DNA from: Bacteroidales bacterium
GTDB lineage: Bacteria; Bacteroidota; Bacteroidia; Bacteroidales; UBA932
NCBI GenBank assembly: GCA_017519185.1
Contig: JAFWSX010000023.1
Coordinates: 124,001-188,000 of the forward strand
Direction of reading: 5' to 3'
DNA: 64,000 bases
Both the position numbers and the translations under genes were made by a program. Shown here piece by piece: positions 23,923 through 33,079 of this stretch; position 1 is the stretch's first letter, and each line of letters begins with the position of its first letter. The notes beneath the pieces were generated by a model. That model searched no databases, was not told the origin of the DNA, and saw only the letters and a list, made by a program, of their open reading frames with translations.

Positions 23923-25676
23923 AAAAAACAACAGGTATAGTTACCGGCATCATCTCGAACCTCGTCACGGTTGAATATGACGGGCATGTAGCTGAGAACG
24001 AAATATGCTACATCGATCTCGGTGGTGTCAAACTGATGGCCGAAGTCATCAAGGTAACTGGAAAGAACGCCTTCGTGCAAGTCTTCGAAAGCACACGCGG
24101 CCTGCGTCAGGGCAACAGCGTGGAGTTCGAAGGCCATATGCTTGAAGCCACCCTCGGTCCCGGTCTGCTCTCAAGCAGCTACGACGGCTTGCAGAACAAC
24201 CTGGAGACCATGGAAGACGTTTTCCTCAAGAGAGGAGAATATACCTCCCCCCTCGACCACTCCAAGCTGTGGGAGTTCACCCCGCTAGCCAAGGCTGGCG
24301 ACAAGGTGTTCGCTGCAGACTGGCTTGGTGAGGTCAAGGAAGGCTGGCTGCCTCACAAAATAATGGTTCCGTTCTCTTTCAAGGGCTCTTACACCGTCAA
24401 GAGCGTTGTTGCAGCCGGAGAATACAAGATTGACGACACCATAGCAGTCCTCATCAACGAGGACGGTGAGGAAGTCAATGTGACGATGGTCCAGAAATGG
24501 CCTGTCAAAGTTGCCATCGGAGGCTATGTGGAGAAACCCCGTCCCTACCGCATTATGGAAACCGGCGTCCGCACCATCGACACCCTCAATCCCATTGCCG
24601 AAGGCGGAACTGGTTTCATTCCCGGACCTTTCGGCTGCGGAAAGACCGTGCTCCAGCACGCCATCGCAAAGCAGGGTGACGCCGAAGTCATCGTGATGGC
24701 CGCCTGCGGCGAGCGTGCCAACGAGGTTGTGGAGATCTTCAAGGAGTTCCCCGAGCTTGTCGACCCGCACACCGGACGTATGCTGATGGAAAGGACTGCC
24801 ATCATCTGCAACACTTCCAATATGCCTGTGGCTGCCCGCGAGGCTTCAGTATACACCGCGATGACCATCTGCGAATACTACCGCGCGATGGGAATGAAGG
24901 TGCTGCTGCTGGCCGACTCGACTTCACGATGGGCACAGGCCCTGAGGGAGATGTCCAACCGTATGGAGGAACTTCCCGGAGCCGACGCCTTCCCTGTCGA
25001 CCTGTCAGCCATCATATCTAACTTCTACGCCCGCGCCGGCATCGTCAACCTCCGCAACGGCAAGACCGGTTCCGTGACTTTCATCGGTACCGTATCCCCT
25101 GCCGGCGGTAACCTCAAGGAGCCTGTGACCGAGTCTACGAAGAAAGCTGCAAGATGCTTCTACGCCCTCGCCCAGGCACGTGCCGACAGCAAGCGCTATC
25201 CTGCCGTGGACCCGCTGGATTCATACTCGAAATATCTGGAATACCCTGAAATCGTCGACTACCTCAACCAGAGGGTCGACCCGCATTGGGTTGAGAACGT
25301 TTTCAAGGCCAAGAACATAGTACGCCGCGGAAAGGAGATGTCCGAGCAGATCAACATCCTCGGTGACGACGGTGTGCCCATCAGCTACCACGAGGCATTC
25401 TGGAAATCCGAACTCATCGACTTCGTGATCCTCCAGCAGGATGCCTTCGACAAGATCGACTGCGTCACCCCTATGGACCGTCAGGAGTTCATGCTCAAGG
25501 AAGTGCTGAACATCTGCGACAAGGAGTTCAAATTCGACAATTTCGAAGACTGCCGCAATTTCTACAAGGAGCTCATCAACGCCTTCAAGCAGATGAACTA
25601 CTCCGAGTTCAAGAGCGAACAGTTCAACAAATATTTTGAACAGGTTAAAAACATAACTGGCAATGGCAACAAATAA
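23919..25676 (+). CDS. atpA: V/A-type ATPase catalytic subunit A
   Basis: Catalytic head subunit that makes or hydrolyses ATP; 585 residues, normal length. The P-loop GPFGCGKT is at residues 236-243. The bulge (non-homologous) domain typical of A subunits is around residues 110-185. The ADSTSRWAQALRE segment (about 332-344) is the family signature. It overlaps the upstream gene by 4 bp and atpB by 14 bp. Confidence 0.97.
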   Translation: MKKTTGIVTGIISNLVTVEYDGHVAENEICYIDLGGVKLMAEVIKVTGKNAFVQVFESTRGLRQGNSVEFEGHMLEATLGPGLLSSSYDGLQNNLETMEDVFLKRGEYTSPLDHSKLWEFTPLAKAGDKVFAADWLGEVKEGWLPHKIMVPFSFKGSYTVKSVVAAGEYKIDDTIAVLINEDGEEVNVTMVQKWPVKVAIGGYVEKPRPYRIMETGVRTIDTLNPIAEGGTGFIPGPFGCGKTVLQHAIAKQGDAEVIVMAACGERANEVVEIFKEFPELVDPHTGRMLMERTAIICNTSNMPVAAREASVYTAMTICEYYRAMGMKVLLLADSTSRWAQALREMSNRMEELPGADAFPVDLSAIISNFYARAGIVNLRNGKTGSVTFIGTVSPAGGNLKEPVTESTKKAARCFYALAQARADSKRYPAVDPLDSYSKYLEYPEIVDYLNQRVDPHWVENVFKAKNIVRRGKEMSEQINILGDDGVPISYHEAFWKSELIDFVILQQDAFDKIDCVTPMDRQEFMLKEVLNICDKEFKFDNFEDCRNFYKELINAFKQMNYSEFKSEQFNKYFEQVKNITGNGNK

Positions 25677-26991
25677 CGCATACAGGAGAATTTACACCCA
25701 GCTTGAGGCAATCACCAAAGCTACGGTCACCCTCAAGGCCAGCGGTGTCAGCAATGACGAGCTCGCAACAGTTGCCGGCCGTGCAGCCCAGGTCGTAAAG
25801 ATCAAGGGCGATTTGATTACGCTTCAGGTATTCGCCGGTACGGAAGGTATTCCGACCAACGCTGAGGTAGTGTTCCAGGGCGAGCCCCCTACCCTCAACG
25901 TCAGCGACGAACTTGCCGGCCGTTTCTTCAACGCATACGGCGAACCTATCGATAACGGTCCCGCAGTGGAAGGCGAACGCCGCCAGATCGGCGGTCCTTC
26001 GGTGAACCCCTACAAGAGGGAGCAGCCGAGCCAGCTGATTCCCACAGGTATCGCGGGCATCGACCTCAACAACACGCTTGTGTCCGGCCAGAAGATTCCG
26101 TTCTTCGCAGACCCCGACCAGCCTTACAACCAGGTAATGGCCCAGGTGGCTCTCCGTGCGGACGTTGACAAGATCATCCTCGGCGGAATGGGCCTCAGCA
26201 ACGATGACTACCTCTATTTCCGTCAGGCTTTCGAGAACGCCGGCGCCCTCAACAGGATCGTCAGCTTCGTAAACACTACCGACGAACCCCCTGTAGAGCG
26301 TCTGCTGGTTCCGGATATGGCTCTTACCGCAGCCGAATATTTCGCTGTCGACAAGAACGAGAAAGTGCTCGTGCTCCTCACCGACATGACGCTTTACGCC
26401 GACGCCCTGAGTATTGTGTCCAACCGTATGGACCAGATTCCTTCGAAAGACTCTATGCCCGGATCGCTGTATTCCGACCTCGCAAAGATTTACGAGAAGG
26501 CCGTGCAGCTGCCCAGCGGCGGTTCCATCACCATCATTGCCGTGAACACGCTGAACGACGGTGACATCACTCACGCCATCCCTGACAACACGGGTTACAT
26601 CACTGAAGGCCAGTTGTTCCTCCGTACAGACACAGACACAGGAAAGGTCATCGTCGACCCGTTCCGAAGCCTGTCCCGTCTGAAACAGCTTGTGATCAAC
26701 AAGCAGACCCGCGAGGACCACAGCCAGGTGATGAACACTGCCGTGCGTCTGTATGCAGATGCGTCGAACGCGAAGACCAAGCTGGAGAACGGTTTCGACC
26801 TCAGCGACTACGACCTTCGCTGCCTCGACTATGCGAAAGAGTATTCCAACAGGCTGCTGGCCATCGACGTCAACATCTCGATCACCGAGATGCTCGACAC
26901 GGGCTGGGAGCTGTTCGCCAAATATTTCACCAAGGCCGAAACAGGTCTGCGTGATTCACTCATTGAAAAATATTGGAAAGATAACAAATAG
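25663..26991 (+). CDS. atpB: V/A-type ATPase subunit B
   Basis: Non-catalytic head subunit alternating with A, 442 residues. It opens MATNNAYRRIYTQLEAITKA. The degenerate nucleotide site region is PTGIAGIDLNNTLVSGQKIP (about 127-146) and the family segment is LTDMTLYADALSIVSNRMDQ (about 243-262). It lacks a true P-loop, as expected for subunit B. The start overlaps the 3' end of atpA by 14 bp. atpD follows after 5 bp. Confidence 0.96.
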   Translation: MATNNAYRRIYTQLEAITKATVTLKASGVSNDELATVAGRAAQVVKIKGDLITLQVFAGTEGIPTNAEVVFQGEPPTLNVSDELAGRFFNAYGEPIDNGPAVEGERRQIGGPSVNPYKREQPSQLIPTGIAGIDLNNTLVSGQKIPFFADPDQPYNQVMAQVALRADVDKIILGGMGLSNDDYLYFRQAFENAGALNRIVSFVNTTDEPPVERLLVPDMALTAAEYFAVDKNEKVLVLLTDMTLYADALSIVSNRMDQIPSKDSMPGSLYSDLAKIYEKAVQLPSGGSITIIAVNTLNDGDITHAIPDNTGYITEGQLFLRTDTDTGKVIVDPFRSLSRLKQLVINKQTREDHSQVMNTAVRLYADASNAKTKLENGFDLSDYDLRCLDYAKEYSNRLLAIDVNISITEMLDTGWELFAKYFTKAETGLRDSLIEKYWKDNK

Positions 26992-26996
26992 CGTCA

Positions 26997-27608
26997 ATGG
27001 CCATTAAATTCCAATTCAACAAGACTTCCATGAACGAGCTCAACAAGCAGTTGAAGGTTCGTCTGCGTGCCTTGCCTACCCTCAAGAACAAGGAATCTGC
27101 CCTGAGGGTTATGGCGAAGCTTGCAAAAGACCGTTCACAGCAGCTCCAGGAAGAATTGGAAGAGGCTTTGCAGAGCTATGGTTATATGTCTGGGCTTTGG
27201 AATGAATTCGAGCCCAATCTGATCAGCGTCGACGACGTCATCCTGGAGACCGTGAAGGTTGCCGGAATCAAGACCCCCGAACTGAAAGAGGTTATCTACA
27301 GCGTCAAGCCTTTCAACACTTTCTCAAAGCCGATGTGGTACACTGAGGGTGTGGAGATTCTCAAGAGGCTTGCACAGCTGGGCATCGAGAGCGAGGTATG
27401 CATCGAGAAAGCCCGCATTCTCGACTTCCAGCGCAAGAAGACCACCCAGAAGGTGAACCTCTACGAAAAAGTTCAGATTCCAGGCTATCAGGAGGCCATC
27501 AGAAAGATCAAGAGATATATGGAGGATGAAGAGAACCTCTCCAAGGCGTCCCAGAAGATCGTCAAGAGCCGTCACCAAATAGAAGAAGAGGAGGAGAACG
27601 AACAATGA
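26997..27608 (+). CDS. atpD: V/A-type ATPase subunit D (rotor shaft)
   Basis: Central rotor shaft, 203 residues, predicted as two long antiparallel helices. The N-terminal KFQFNKTSMNELNKQLKVRL and C-terminal QKIVKSRHQIEEEEENEQ segments are charged and coiled-coil-like. No subunit F gene, its usual shaft partner, follows. It overlaps atpI by 4 bp (ATGA), which suggests coupled translation. Confidence 0.92.
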   Translation: MAIKFQFNKTSMNELNKQLKVRLRALPTLKNKESALRVMAKLAKDRSQQLQEELEEALQSYGYMSGLWNEFEPNLISVDDVILETVKVAGIKTPELKEVIYSVKPFNTFSKPMWYTEGVEILKRLAQLGIESEVCIEKARILDFQRKKTTQKVNLYEKVQIPGYQEAIRKIKRYMEDEENLSKASQKIVKSRHQIEEEEENEQ

Positions 27609-29428
27609 TCACACAAATGACAAAATACTCCATCATCCTCATGAGCGGGGAGATGGATGCGTTCCTCTCCGACCTTCAGACTCTGGGACTGGTGGACGTG
27701 ACCAGGAAGCAGAAACCTTTCGACAAGGATTCAGGAGAGAAATTCCTTCAGATACAGCAATATAACAAGCTATGCAAGGCACTCAAGGGCTTTGCGGACC
27801 CGGAAGCCAAGGCTCCGGCCGCTGCCCTGGCTTCCGCCGCCGAAGTGCTTTCGAGCGCTGAAAGCAAGCTCGAGGAGCTCAAGGAGCTGGAAGCAGCACT
27901 CAAGGACTGCCGTACGCTGGCAAAGCGTGCAGCCGTATGGGGAGAGTTCAACAGTTCAGACATAGACCGTCTCGACAAGCTGGGACTCATACCCAGGTTC
28001 TATCATCTCAAGAACAAGAAATTTGACGAAAGCCTTCTCTCGGAATATCCCTGCGAAGTTATCGCAAGGGACGATGATTCTGTCTACCTCATAGCCCTGC
28101 AGACCAAGGGTGAACCTTTCGACTTCCCTTATTCGGAATGCGATTTCCCCAACAAGTCCGCCGCAGAATACGAGGCCGAAGCAGTTGACCTGGAGAAGAA
28201 GATAGAAGAGACCCGTCAGGAGCTTGCTTCTCTCGCCGCCTGCACCCCTATGCTTGAGGACGAGCAGCAGAACCTCGCCGAACAGCTCGACTTGTATTTC
28301 GCTTCCAATTCCGCAAAGAAGGAAGCCGAAGACGTGCTGTCCATCATCGAAGGCTTCGCTCCTACCGAGGCTGACGACAAGGTGAAAGCCTTCCTGGATG
28401 AAGCCCCTGTGGTCTATCTCTCAGGAAAGGCAAAAGTAGAGGACAATCCCCCGATCAAGCTCCGCAACAGCAAGTTTGCGAAGATGTTCGAGGTCCTCAC
28501 AGGAATGTACGGAATGCCCGACTACAACGAGTTCGACCCCACTCCCATCCTCGGACCTTTCTTTATGCTGTTCTTTGCGATGTGTATGGGTGATGCCGGA
28601 TACGGCATCCTGCTGATACTGATCGGCATCCTGCTCGGCCGCTCGAAGATGGGTATGGCCAAGCTCGGTCCGCTGGTCACGACACTGGGTGTCGCCACTC
28701 TGGTCATCGGCTTCTTCCTCGGAACATTCTTCGGCATCAGCCTGTATGATGCCGCCTGGTTCCCGGAGCCGCTCAAGAAATTCATATTCCACGGCAAGAT
28801 AATGGGTTACGACACGCAGATGGTGCTCGCACTGGGCATCGGTGTGTTCCATATCATCCTTGCGATGATCATCAAGGGAATTGTCTATACCCAGGCCTAC
28901 GGCTTCAGACAGGCCGTCAGCACCTGGGGATGGGTACTCCTGATCATCGGAGGCATTGTCATCGCCGCCCTGTCACTGCTCAAGGTTATGCCTTCTGAGG
29001 TCACCAAGTGGGCAGTAATCGTGGTCGGCGTGATCTCCGCCCTCGGAATATTCATATTCAACACTCCCGGCAGGAATCCTCTCCTCAATGTAGGAGCGGG
29101 ACTGTGGGACACATACAACAAAGTCACCGGCATACTCGGCGACGTGCTCAGTTACATTCGTCTCTATGCCCTCGGCCTTGCCGGAGGTATGCTCGGAGGT
29201 GCGTTCAACGACTTGGGAATGATGGCGTTCAACGGAATGCCTGTTCCCGGAGTCAATTACCTCGTGCTCATCCTGATTCTCGTGATAGGCCACGCTCTTA
29301 ACCTTGCGATGTCCTGTCTGGGAGCATTCGTCCACCCGTTGCGTCTGACGTTCGTGGAATACTTCAAGAACTCGGGATATGAAGGCAAAGGCAAACTTTA
29401 CAAACCATTGACAGTAAAAAAACAATAA
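27605..29428 (+). CDS. atpI: V/A-type ATPase subunit I/a (ion channel stator)
   Basis: Membrane stator that carries the ion half-channels, 607 residues. The N-terminal half (about 1-300) is soluble with a coiled coil near 60-100 and 190-240. The C-terminal half has about seven or eight membrane helices. GPFFMLFFAMCMGDAGYGIL (about 316-335) and SYIRLYALGLAGGMLGGAFN (about 516-535) are the family signatures; the arginine of SYIRLYAL is the conserved residue facing the rotor carboxylate. It starts inside atpD by 4 bp and ends 19 bp before atpK. Confidence 0.95.
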   Translation: MITQMTKYSIILMSGEMDAFLSDLQTLGLVDVTRKQKPFDKDSGEKFLQIQQYNKLCKALKGFADPEAKAPAAALASAAEVLSSAESKLEELKELEAALKDCRTLAKRAAVWGEFNSSDIDRLDKLGLIPRFYHLKNKKFDESLLSEYPCEVIARDDDSVYLIALQTKGEPFDFPYSECDFPNKSAAEYEAEAVDLEKKIEETRQELASLAACTPMLEDEQQNLAEQLDLYFASNSAKKEAEDVLSIIEGFAPTEADDKVKAFLDEAPVVYLSGKAKVEDNPPIKLRNSKFAKMFEVLTGMYGMPDYNEFDPTPILGPFFMLFFAMCMGDAGYGILLILIGILLGRSKMGMAKLGPLVTTLGVATLVIGFFLGTFFGISLYDAAWFPEPLKKFIFHGKIMGYDTQMVLALGIGVFHIILAMIIKGIVYTQAYGFRQAVSTWGWVLLIIGGIVIAALSLLKVMPSEVTKWAVIVVGVISALGIFIFNTPGRNPLLNVGAGLWDTYNKVTGILGDVLSYIRLYALGLAGGMLGGAFNDLGMMAFNGMPVPGVNYLVLILILVIGHALNLAMSCLGAFVHPLRLTFVEYFKNSGYEGKGKLYKPLTVKKQ

Positions 29429-29444
29429 CATATTAAATCATTAA

Positions 29445-29870
<426 letters not shown>

Positions 29871-29883
29871 GGCCAAAGGCCTG

Positions 29884-30474
29884 ATGCCGAAGATATATAT
29901 CATAGGAGGATGCAACGGAGCAGGAAAAACCACTGCTTCGTACACCATACTCCCTGATATGTTCAACTGCCACGATTTTGTCAATTCAGACGAGATCGCG
30001 ATGAGACTCTCCCCGGATAATCCGGAGTCTGCGGCCATAAGGGCCAGCAGGATCATGCTTGAGAGAATGCACGAGCTGATAGAGCAAGGCGCCGATTTCG
30101 GAATAGAGACAACGCTGGCAACCAGGACGCTGATCAAAATCATAAAGGAAGCTCAGATGAGCGGTTATGTTGTGACTCTCATCTTCTTCTGGCTGAATGT
30201 TCCTGAGCTTGCCCTGCAAAGGGTCAAACTCAGGGTCGCGTCCGGAGGCCACAACGTCCCTGAAAGGACGATACTGAGAAGGTACCATATGGGAATAACC
30301 AACCTCTTCGAGTTGTACATCCCCGCTGTGGATTACTGGATGATCGTGGATAACTCCAATACGCCGAGTGCAATGATTGCAGAAGGCGGTAAAGATGTAA
30401 GTACTAAACTTCACAACAAAACCATTTACAATCTGCTTATCAACTATGAGCGAACAAGAAACGAGACAGCTTAG
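29884..30474 (+). CDS. Zeta-toxin-like P-loop kinase
   Basis: A 196-residue member of the zeta toxin/UDP-GlcNAc kinase-like group. Walker A GGCNGAGKTT is at residues 8-17. NSDEIAMRLSP (about 38-48) holds the substrate-binding aspartate. GIETTLATRTLIKII (about 73-87) follows, with a C-terminal basic lid (RVASGGHNVPERTILRRYHM, about 118-137). True zeta toxins phosphorylate peptidoglycan precursors, and chromosomal relatives may have other substrates. It is only 13 bp behind atpK and overlaps a 54-residue ORF by 29 bp. A terminator follows that ORF, so this pair is probably the tail of the V-ATPase transcript. Confidence 0.85.
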   Translation: MPKIYIIGGCNGAGKTTASYTILPDMFNCHDFVNSDEIAMRLSPDNPESAAIRASRIMLERMHELIEQGADFGIETTLATRTLIKIIKEAQMSGYVVTLIFFWLNVPELALQRVKLRVASGGHNVPERTILRRYHMGITNLFELYIPAVDYWMIVDNSNTPSAMIAEGGKDVSTKLHNKTIYNLLINYERTRNETA

Positions 30475-30610
30475 AGAGAATCTACTCAAAGGGCTGGATA
30501 TCACGTTCGATAAATTGGTCGAGCAGAAAAAGCGGAAAAACGAACCTCTCGCTTTCTCGAACAAAGGAAACGTGGTACAGGTAGATGCAAGTAAACTGGA
30601 AAACAAGTAA
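30446..30610 (+). CDS. Small ORF paired with the zeta-like kinase, putative antitoxin or partner
   Basis: A 54-residue frame starting at 30446 (MSEQETRQLRENLLKGL) and ending at 30610, overlapping the kinase 3' end by 29 bp. The N-terminal half is a charged amphipathic helix (DITFDKLVEQKKRKNEP). The C-terminal half reads like a short beta hairpin, FSNKGNVVQVDASKL. I recall similar small proteins (helix, then a strand pair ending in a xxVxVxAxxL pattern) beside zeta-like kinases in Bacteroidetes and proteobacteria. It does not resemble the epsilon antitoxin. An intrinsic terminator starts 14 bp after its stop, so it is in a transcribed unit. Function not established. Confidence 0.65.
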   Translation: MSEQETRQLRENLLKGLDITFDKLVEQKKRKNEPLAFSNKGNVVQVDASKLENK

Positions 30611-30624
30611 AACTCTGCCAACAG

Positions 30625-30655
30625 AAAAGGACTGACCCGAGCGTCAGCCCTTTTC
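30625..30655 (+). terminator. Terminator after the zeta-like kinase pair
   Basis: Hairpin 30625-30654 with arms AAAAGG/CCTTTT and CTGAC/GTCAG separated by one mismatch, loop CCGAGC, then a T-containing tail. It ends the V-ATPase/zeta transcript 14 bp after the small ORF. Confidence 0.75.
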
Positions 30656-30667
30656 AGTATTGATAGG

Positions 30668-32065
30668 ATGGACTTTTTCAACGTAGATATAGAAATGCTG
30701 CAAAGGCTCATTGCCATCGCGATGGGCCGAGGCGGCGATTATGCCGACATCTTCTTCGAATACAGCTCACTGGACGAGATGCAGTTCAAAGACCGCAAGG
30801 TCAGTTCCGTGGGACAGCACATAGACTATGGCGTCGGCATCCGGGTACTCAAGGGAGAGCAGACCGGATATGCATACTCCGAAAGCACAGAGTGGGACAA
30901 GATGGAGAAGGCCGCCCGTACGGCGGCTGCCATTGCCGACGGTCTGGTGCAGGCCTCCTGCCCTGTCGATGTCACGGAGATCAGTCACGCATGCTATTAC
31001 CCGGCCAACGACAGCTGGAGCGGTTTCGATGCGGCAAAACGCATTGACTTCCTGCAACGTATGAACGATCAGGTCTACGGGCTCGACGCACGCATAACTA
31101 ATGTGATGGAGTCCCTGACAAGCTCTTTCGAAAGGACACTGTTTTTCAACTCGCTCGGAGAACTTGCCGAAGACTGCGGGCCGATGTCGTCGCTGAGCAT
31201 AAGCATCGTCGCCAGGGAAGGCAGCCGCAGGGAAAATGCCTCACTGTCGCGAAGTTTCCGTATGGGCAGCGAATTCCTCACGGACAGCCTTATGTCAGAA
31301 ATGACTTCCGAGGTTGTCAGGAAATGCTCGCTGCTTTTCCAGGCCAGGACCGTCAAAGGCGGCACGATGCCGGTGGTTATGGGAGCTGGCGGCTCTGGCA
31401 TACTGCTGCACGAAGCCATAGGCCACGCATTCGAGGCTGACTTCATACGCAAGGGAACTTCCATCTTCACCGACAGCCTCGGAAAGAAGATCTGCAACGA
31501 AAAGATCTCAGTGGTGGATGACGGCACCATCCCTTTCAACCGCGGCAGCATAAACATCGACGACGAGGGAGTGCCTTCGCAGAAAACCTATATGGTGAAG
31601 GATGGCATCCTCACTTCATTCCTCCACGACCGCGTGAGCGCAAAGCACTACTGCGTGGCCCCGACAGGCAATGGCCGTCGCGAATCATTCCGCTTTAACC
31701 CTATTCCGAGGATGCGCGCCACCTATATGGAGAACGGTGACTCCACGAAAGAAGACATCATTGCATCTGTCAGGGAAGGTGTCTTCCTCGACACATTCTC
31801 CAACGGCCAGGTGCAGATTGGAGCAGGAGATTTCACTTTCTATGTGAAGAGTGGCTGGCTCATCGAAAACGGAAAGCTGACGCAGCCGCTGAAGGACATC
31901 AATGTCATCGGCAACGGTCCCCAGGCTCTGGCCGACATCGTGGCCGTGGCTTCCGACTGTCTGATCGACAACGGCAAATGGACCTGCGGCAAGGAGCAAT
32001 ACTGCCCGGTAAGCTGCGGAATGCCTACCGTACTTGTCAGCAAACTATCAGTGGGTGGAGTTTGA
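30668..32065 (+). CDS. tldD: TldD-type metalloprotease
   Basis: Zinc peptidase that with TldE cleaves small unfolded or modified peptides in the cytosol. 465 residues, family-typical. The metal motif HEAIGH is at 248-253, with Glu249 as the likely general base. Family segments GGSGILLHEAIGHAFEADF (about 241-259) and GNGRRESFRFNPIPRM (about 335-350) are present. Its partner TldE is encoded 2.8 kb away on the other strand. The stop codon abuts that of the convergent DUF1343 gene with no spacer. Confidence 0.94.
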   Translation: MDFFNVDIEMLQRLIAIAMGRGGDYADIFFEYSSLDEMQFKDRKVSSVGQHIDYGVGIRVLKGEQTGYAYSESTEWDKMEKAARTAAAIADGLVQASCPVDVTEISHACYYPANDSWSGFDAAKRIDFLQRMNDQVYGLDARITNVMESLTSSFERTLFFNSLGELAEDCGPMSSLSISIVAREGSRRENASLSRSFRMGSEFLTDSLMSEMTSEVVRKCSLLFQARTVKGGTMPVVMGAGGSGILLHEAIGHAFEADFIRKGTSIFTDSLGKKICNEKISVVDDGTIPFNRGSINIDDEGVPSQKTYMVKDGILTSFLHDRVSAKHYCVAPTGNGRRESFRFNPIPRMRATYMENGDSTKEDIIASVREGVFLDTFSNGQVQIGAGDFTFYVKSGWLIENGKLTQPLKDINVIGNGPQALADIVAVASDCLIDNGKWTCGKEQYCPVSCGMPTVLVSKLSVGGV

Positions 32066-33079
32066 TTATTTGATTCTGGTGAGGGGTTCGGGATAAAGCA
32101 GGTATTTCTTGGCCTTGCGCAGCCAGCGCTGCTCCTGCTGCTTTATCTGCTCCTTGAGGTCTTCCCAGCTGCACTCGTCGTTGAAATAGGCACCTATCAG
32201 CGGTTCTCCGAATATCTCTTCGGCATCATCACTCAGCGCGAATTCTCCGCAGCTGTCCTTGACAAGTTTTATGAGGCGCACTGCGTGCAGTACGCTGTTG
32301 TAAGGTTCAGTAGGATTGGCCAGCATCTGATAGCCGAAGCACTTCTCGCCGCTGTACAGTCCGTTTGCCGGAGTAAACGACGCCCTGCGCATAAAAACGC
32401 CTTTGTTGTAGGCAGCTTCCACTGAATTGAAATCCCGCATAAAGGGAGCTCCGAACAGCTCATAGGGTCTGTCTGTTCCGATACCGCAGCTGACATTCGT
32501 CGCGTGCCAGAGGTACTGCCCTGCGTGGAAATAGGCGGTGAAGTAACCTGCGAAATCATCCGAAGCGGGTATGCTCCAGGTCAGCAGTTCCCTGCCCGCC
32601 ATCGTCGCGTCGGCCGAGATCACGTGAAGGGGGAACTTGCATCCCAGGTCGGTGAAGAACATATTGGCCATCTCGGCTATGGTCATTCCGTGCTTGTGGC
32701 ACATCCCGTATTTGAAGCTGCCTTCCACGGAACGGCCGCAGGGATTCGGACGGTCTAGTATGTACACAGGAACATCGCTGCCAGCATCCTTGCACTGGCG
32801 GAAAAAGTTGAAGAGCTTTCCGTAGAACGGGTCGAAGCAGTCCGCCGTTCCCTGCCTTTCTATGACAAGTGCGTCTATGTGCTCAGCTGCCAGGGTATCG
32901 GTGTCCAGCCTGTCTTCCGACAGCAGCACGACTTCATTCCCCCTGCCGGAGAGAATTTCCCAAAGGTAGCTTTCTATTTCAGGATACCAGGCCGTAGGGC
33001 TGTCCAGCACTGCCAGGCGCCCCTTGGAGAGAGCCCTGTCCTGCTGTTCGAAGAGTGATGACGTGCGGAAGGAAAACAT
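32066..33079 (-). CDS. DUF1343/NamZ-like protein, short and leaderless of signal peptide
   Basis: Related to exo-beta-N-acetylmuramidase NamZ (DUF1343). The C-terminal two thirds keep family hallmarks: ILDRPNPCGRSVEGSFKYGM (about 106-125), then HGMTIAEMANMFF (about 129-141), SCGIGTDRPYELFGAPFM (about 197-214) and CFGYQML (about 248-254). The N-terminal third is unlike the family: the EHGFRG and TGLPVYSLYG segments I expect are not visible, and at 337 residues it is shorter than the roughly 400 usual. No signal peptide is seen. The enzymatic activity is therefore doubtful, or altered and cytosolic. It is transcribed after glmM, whose stop overlaps its start by 1 bp. Confidence 0.75.
   Translation of the reverse strand: MFSFRTSSLFEQQDRALSKGRLAVLDSPTAWYPEIESYLWEILSGRGNEVVLLSEDRLDTDTLAAEHIDALVIERQGTADCFDPFYGKLFNFFRQCKDAGSDVPVYILDRPNPCGRSVEGSFKYGMCHKHGMTIAEMANMFFTDLGCKFPLHVISADATMAGRELLTWSIPASDDFAGYFTAYFHAGQYLWHATNVSCGIGTDRPYELFGAPFMRDFNSVEAAYNKGVFMRRASFTPANGLYSGEKCFGYQMLANPTEPYNSVLHAVRLIKLVKDSCGEFALSDDAEEIFGEPLIGAYFNDECSWEDLKEQIKQQEQRWLRKAKKYLLYPEPLTRIK

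Noticed and set aside
29871-29883. Short palindrome AGGCC-AAA-GGCCT between atpK and the zeta-like gene as a terminator
   Set aside because: Five-base arms with a three-base loop and no T-run; too weak to call.
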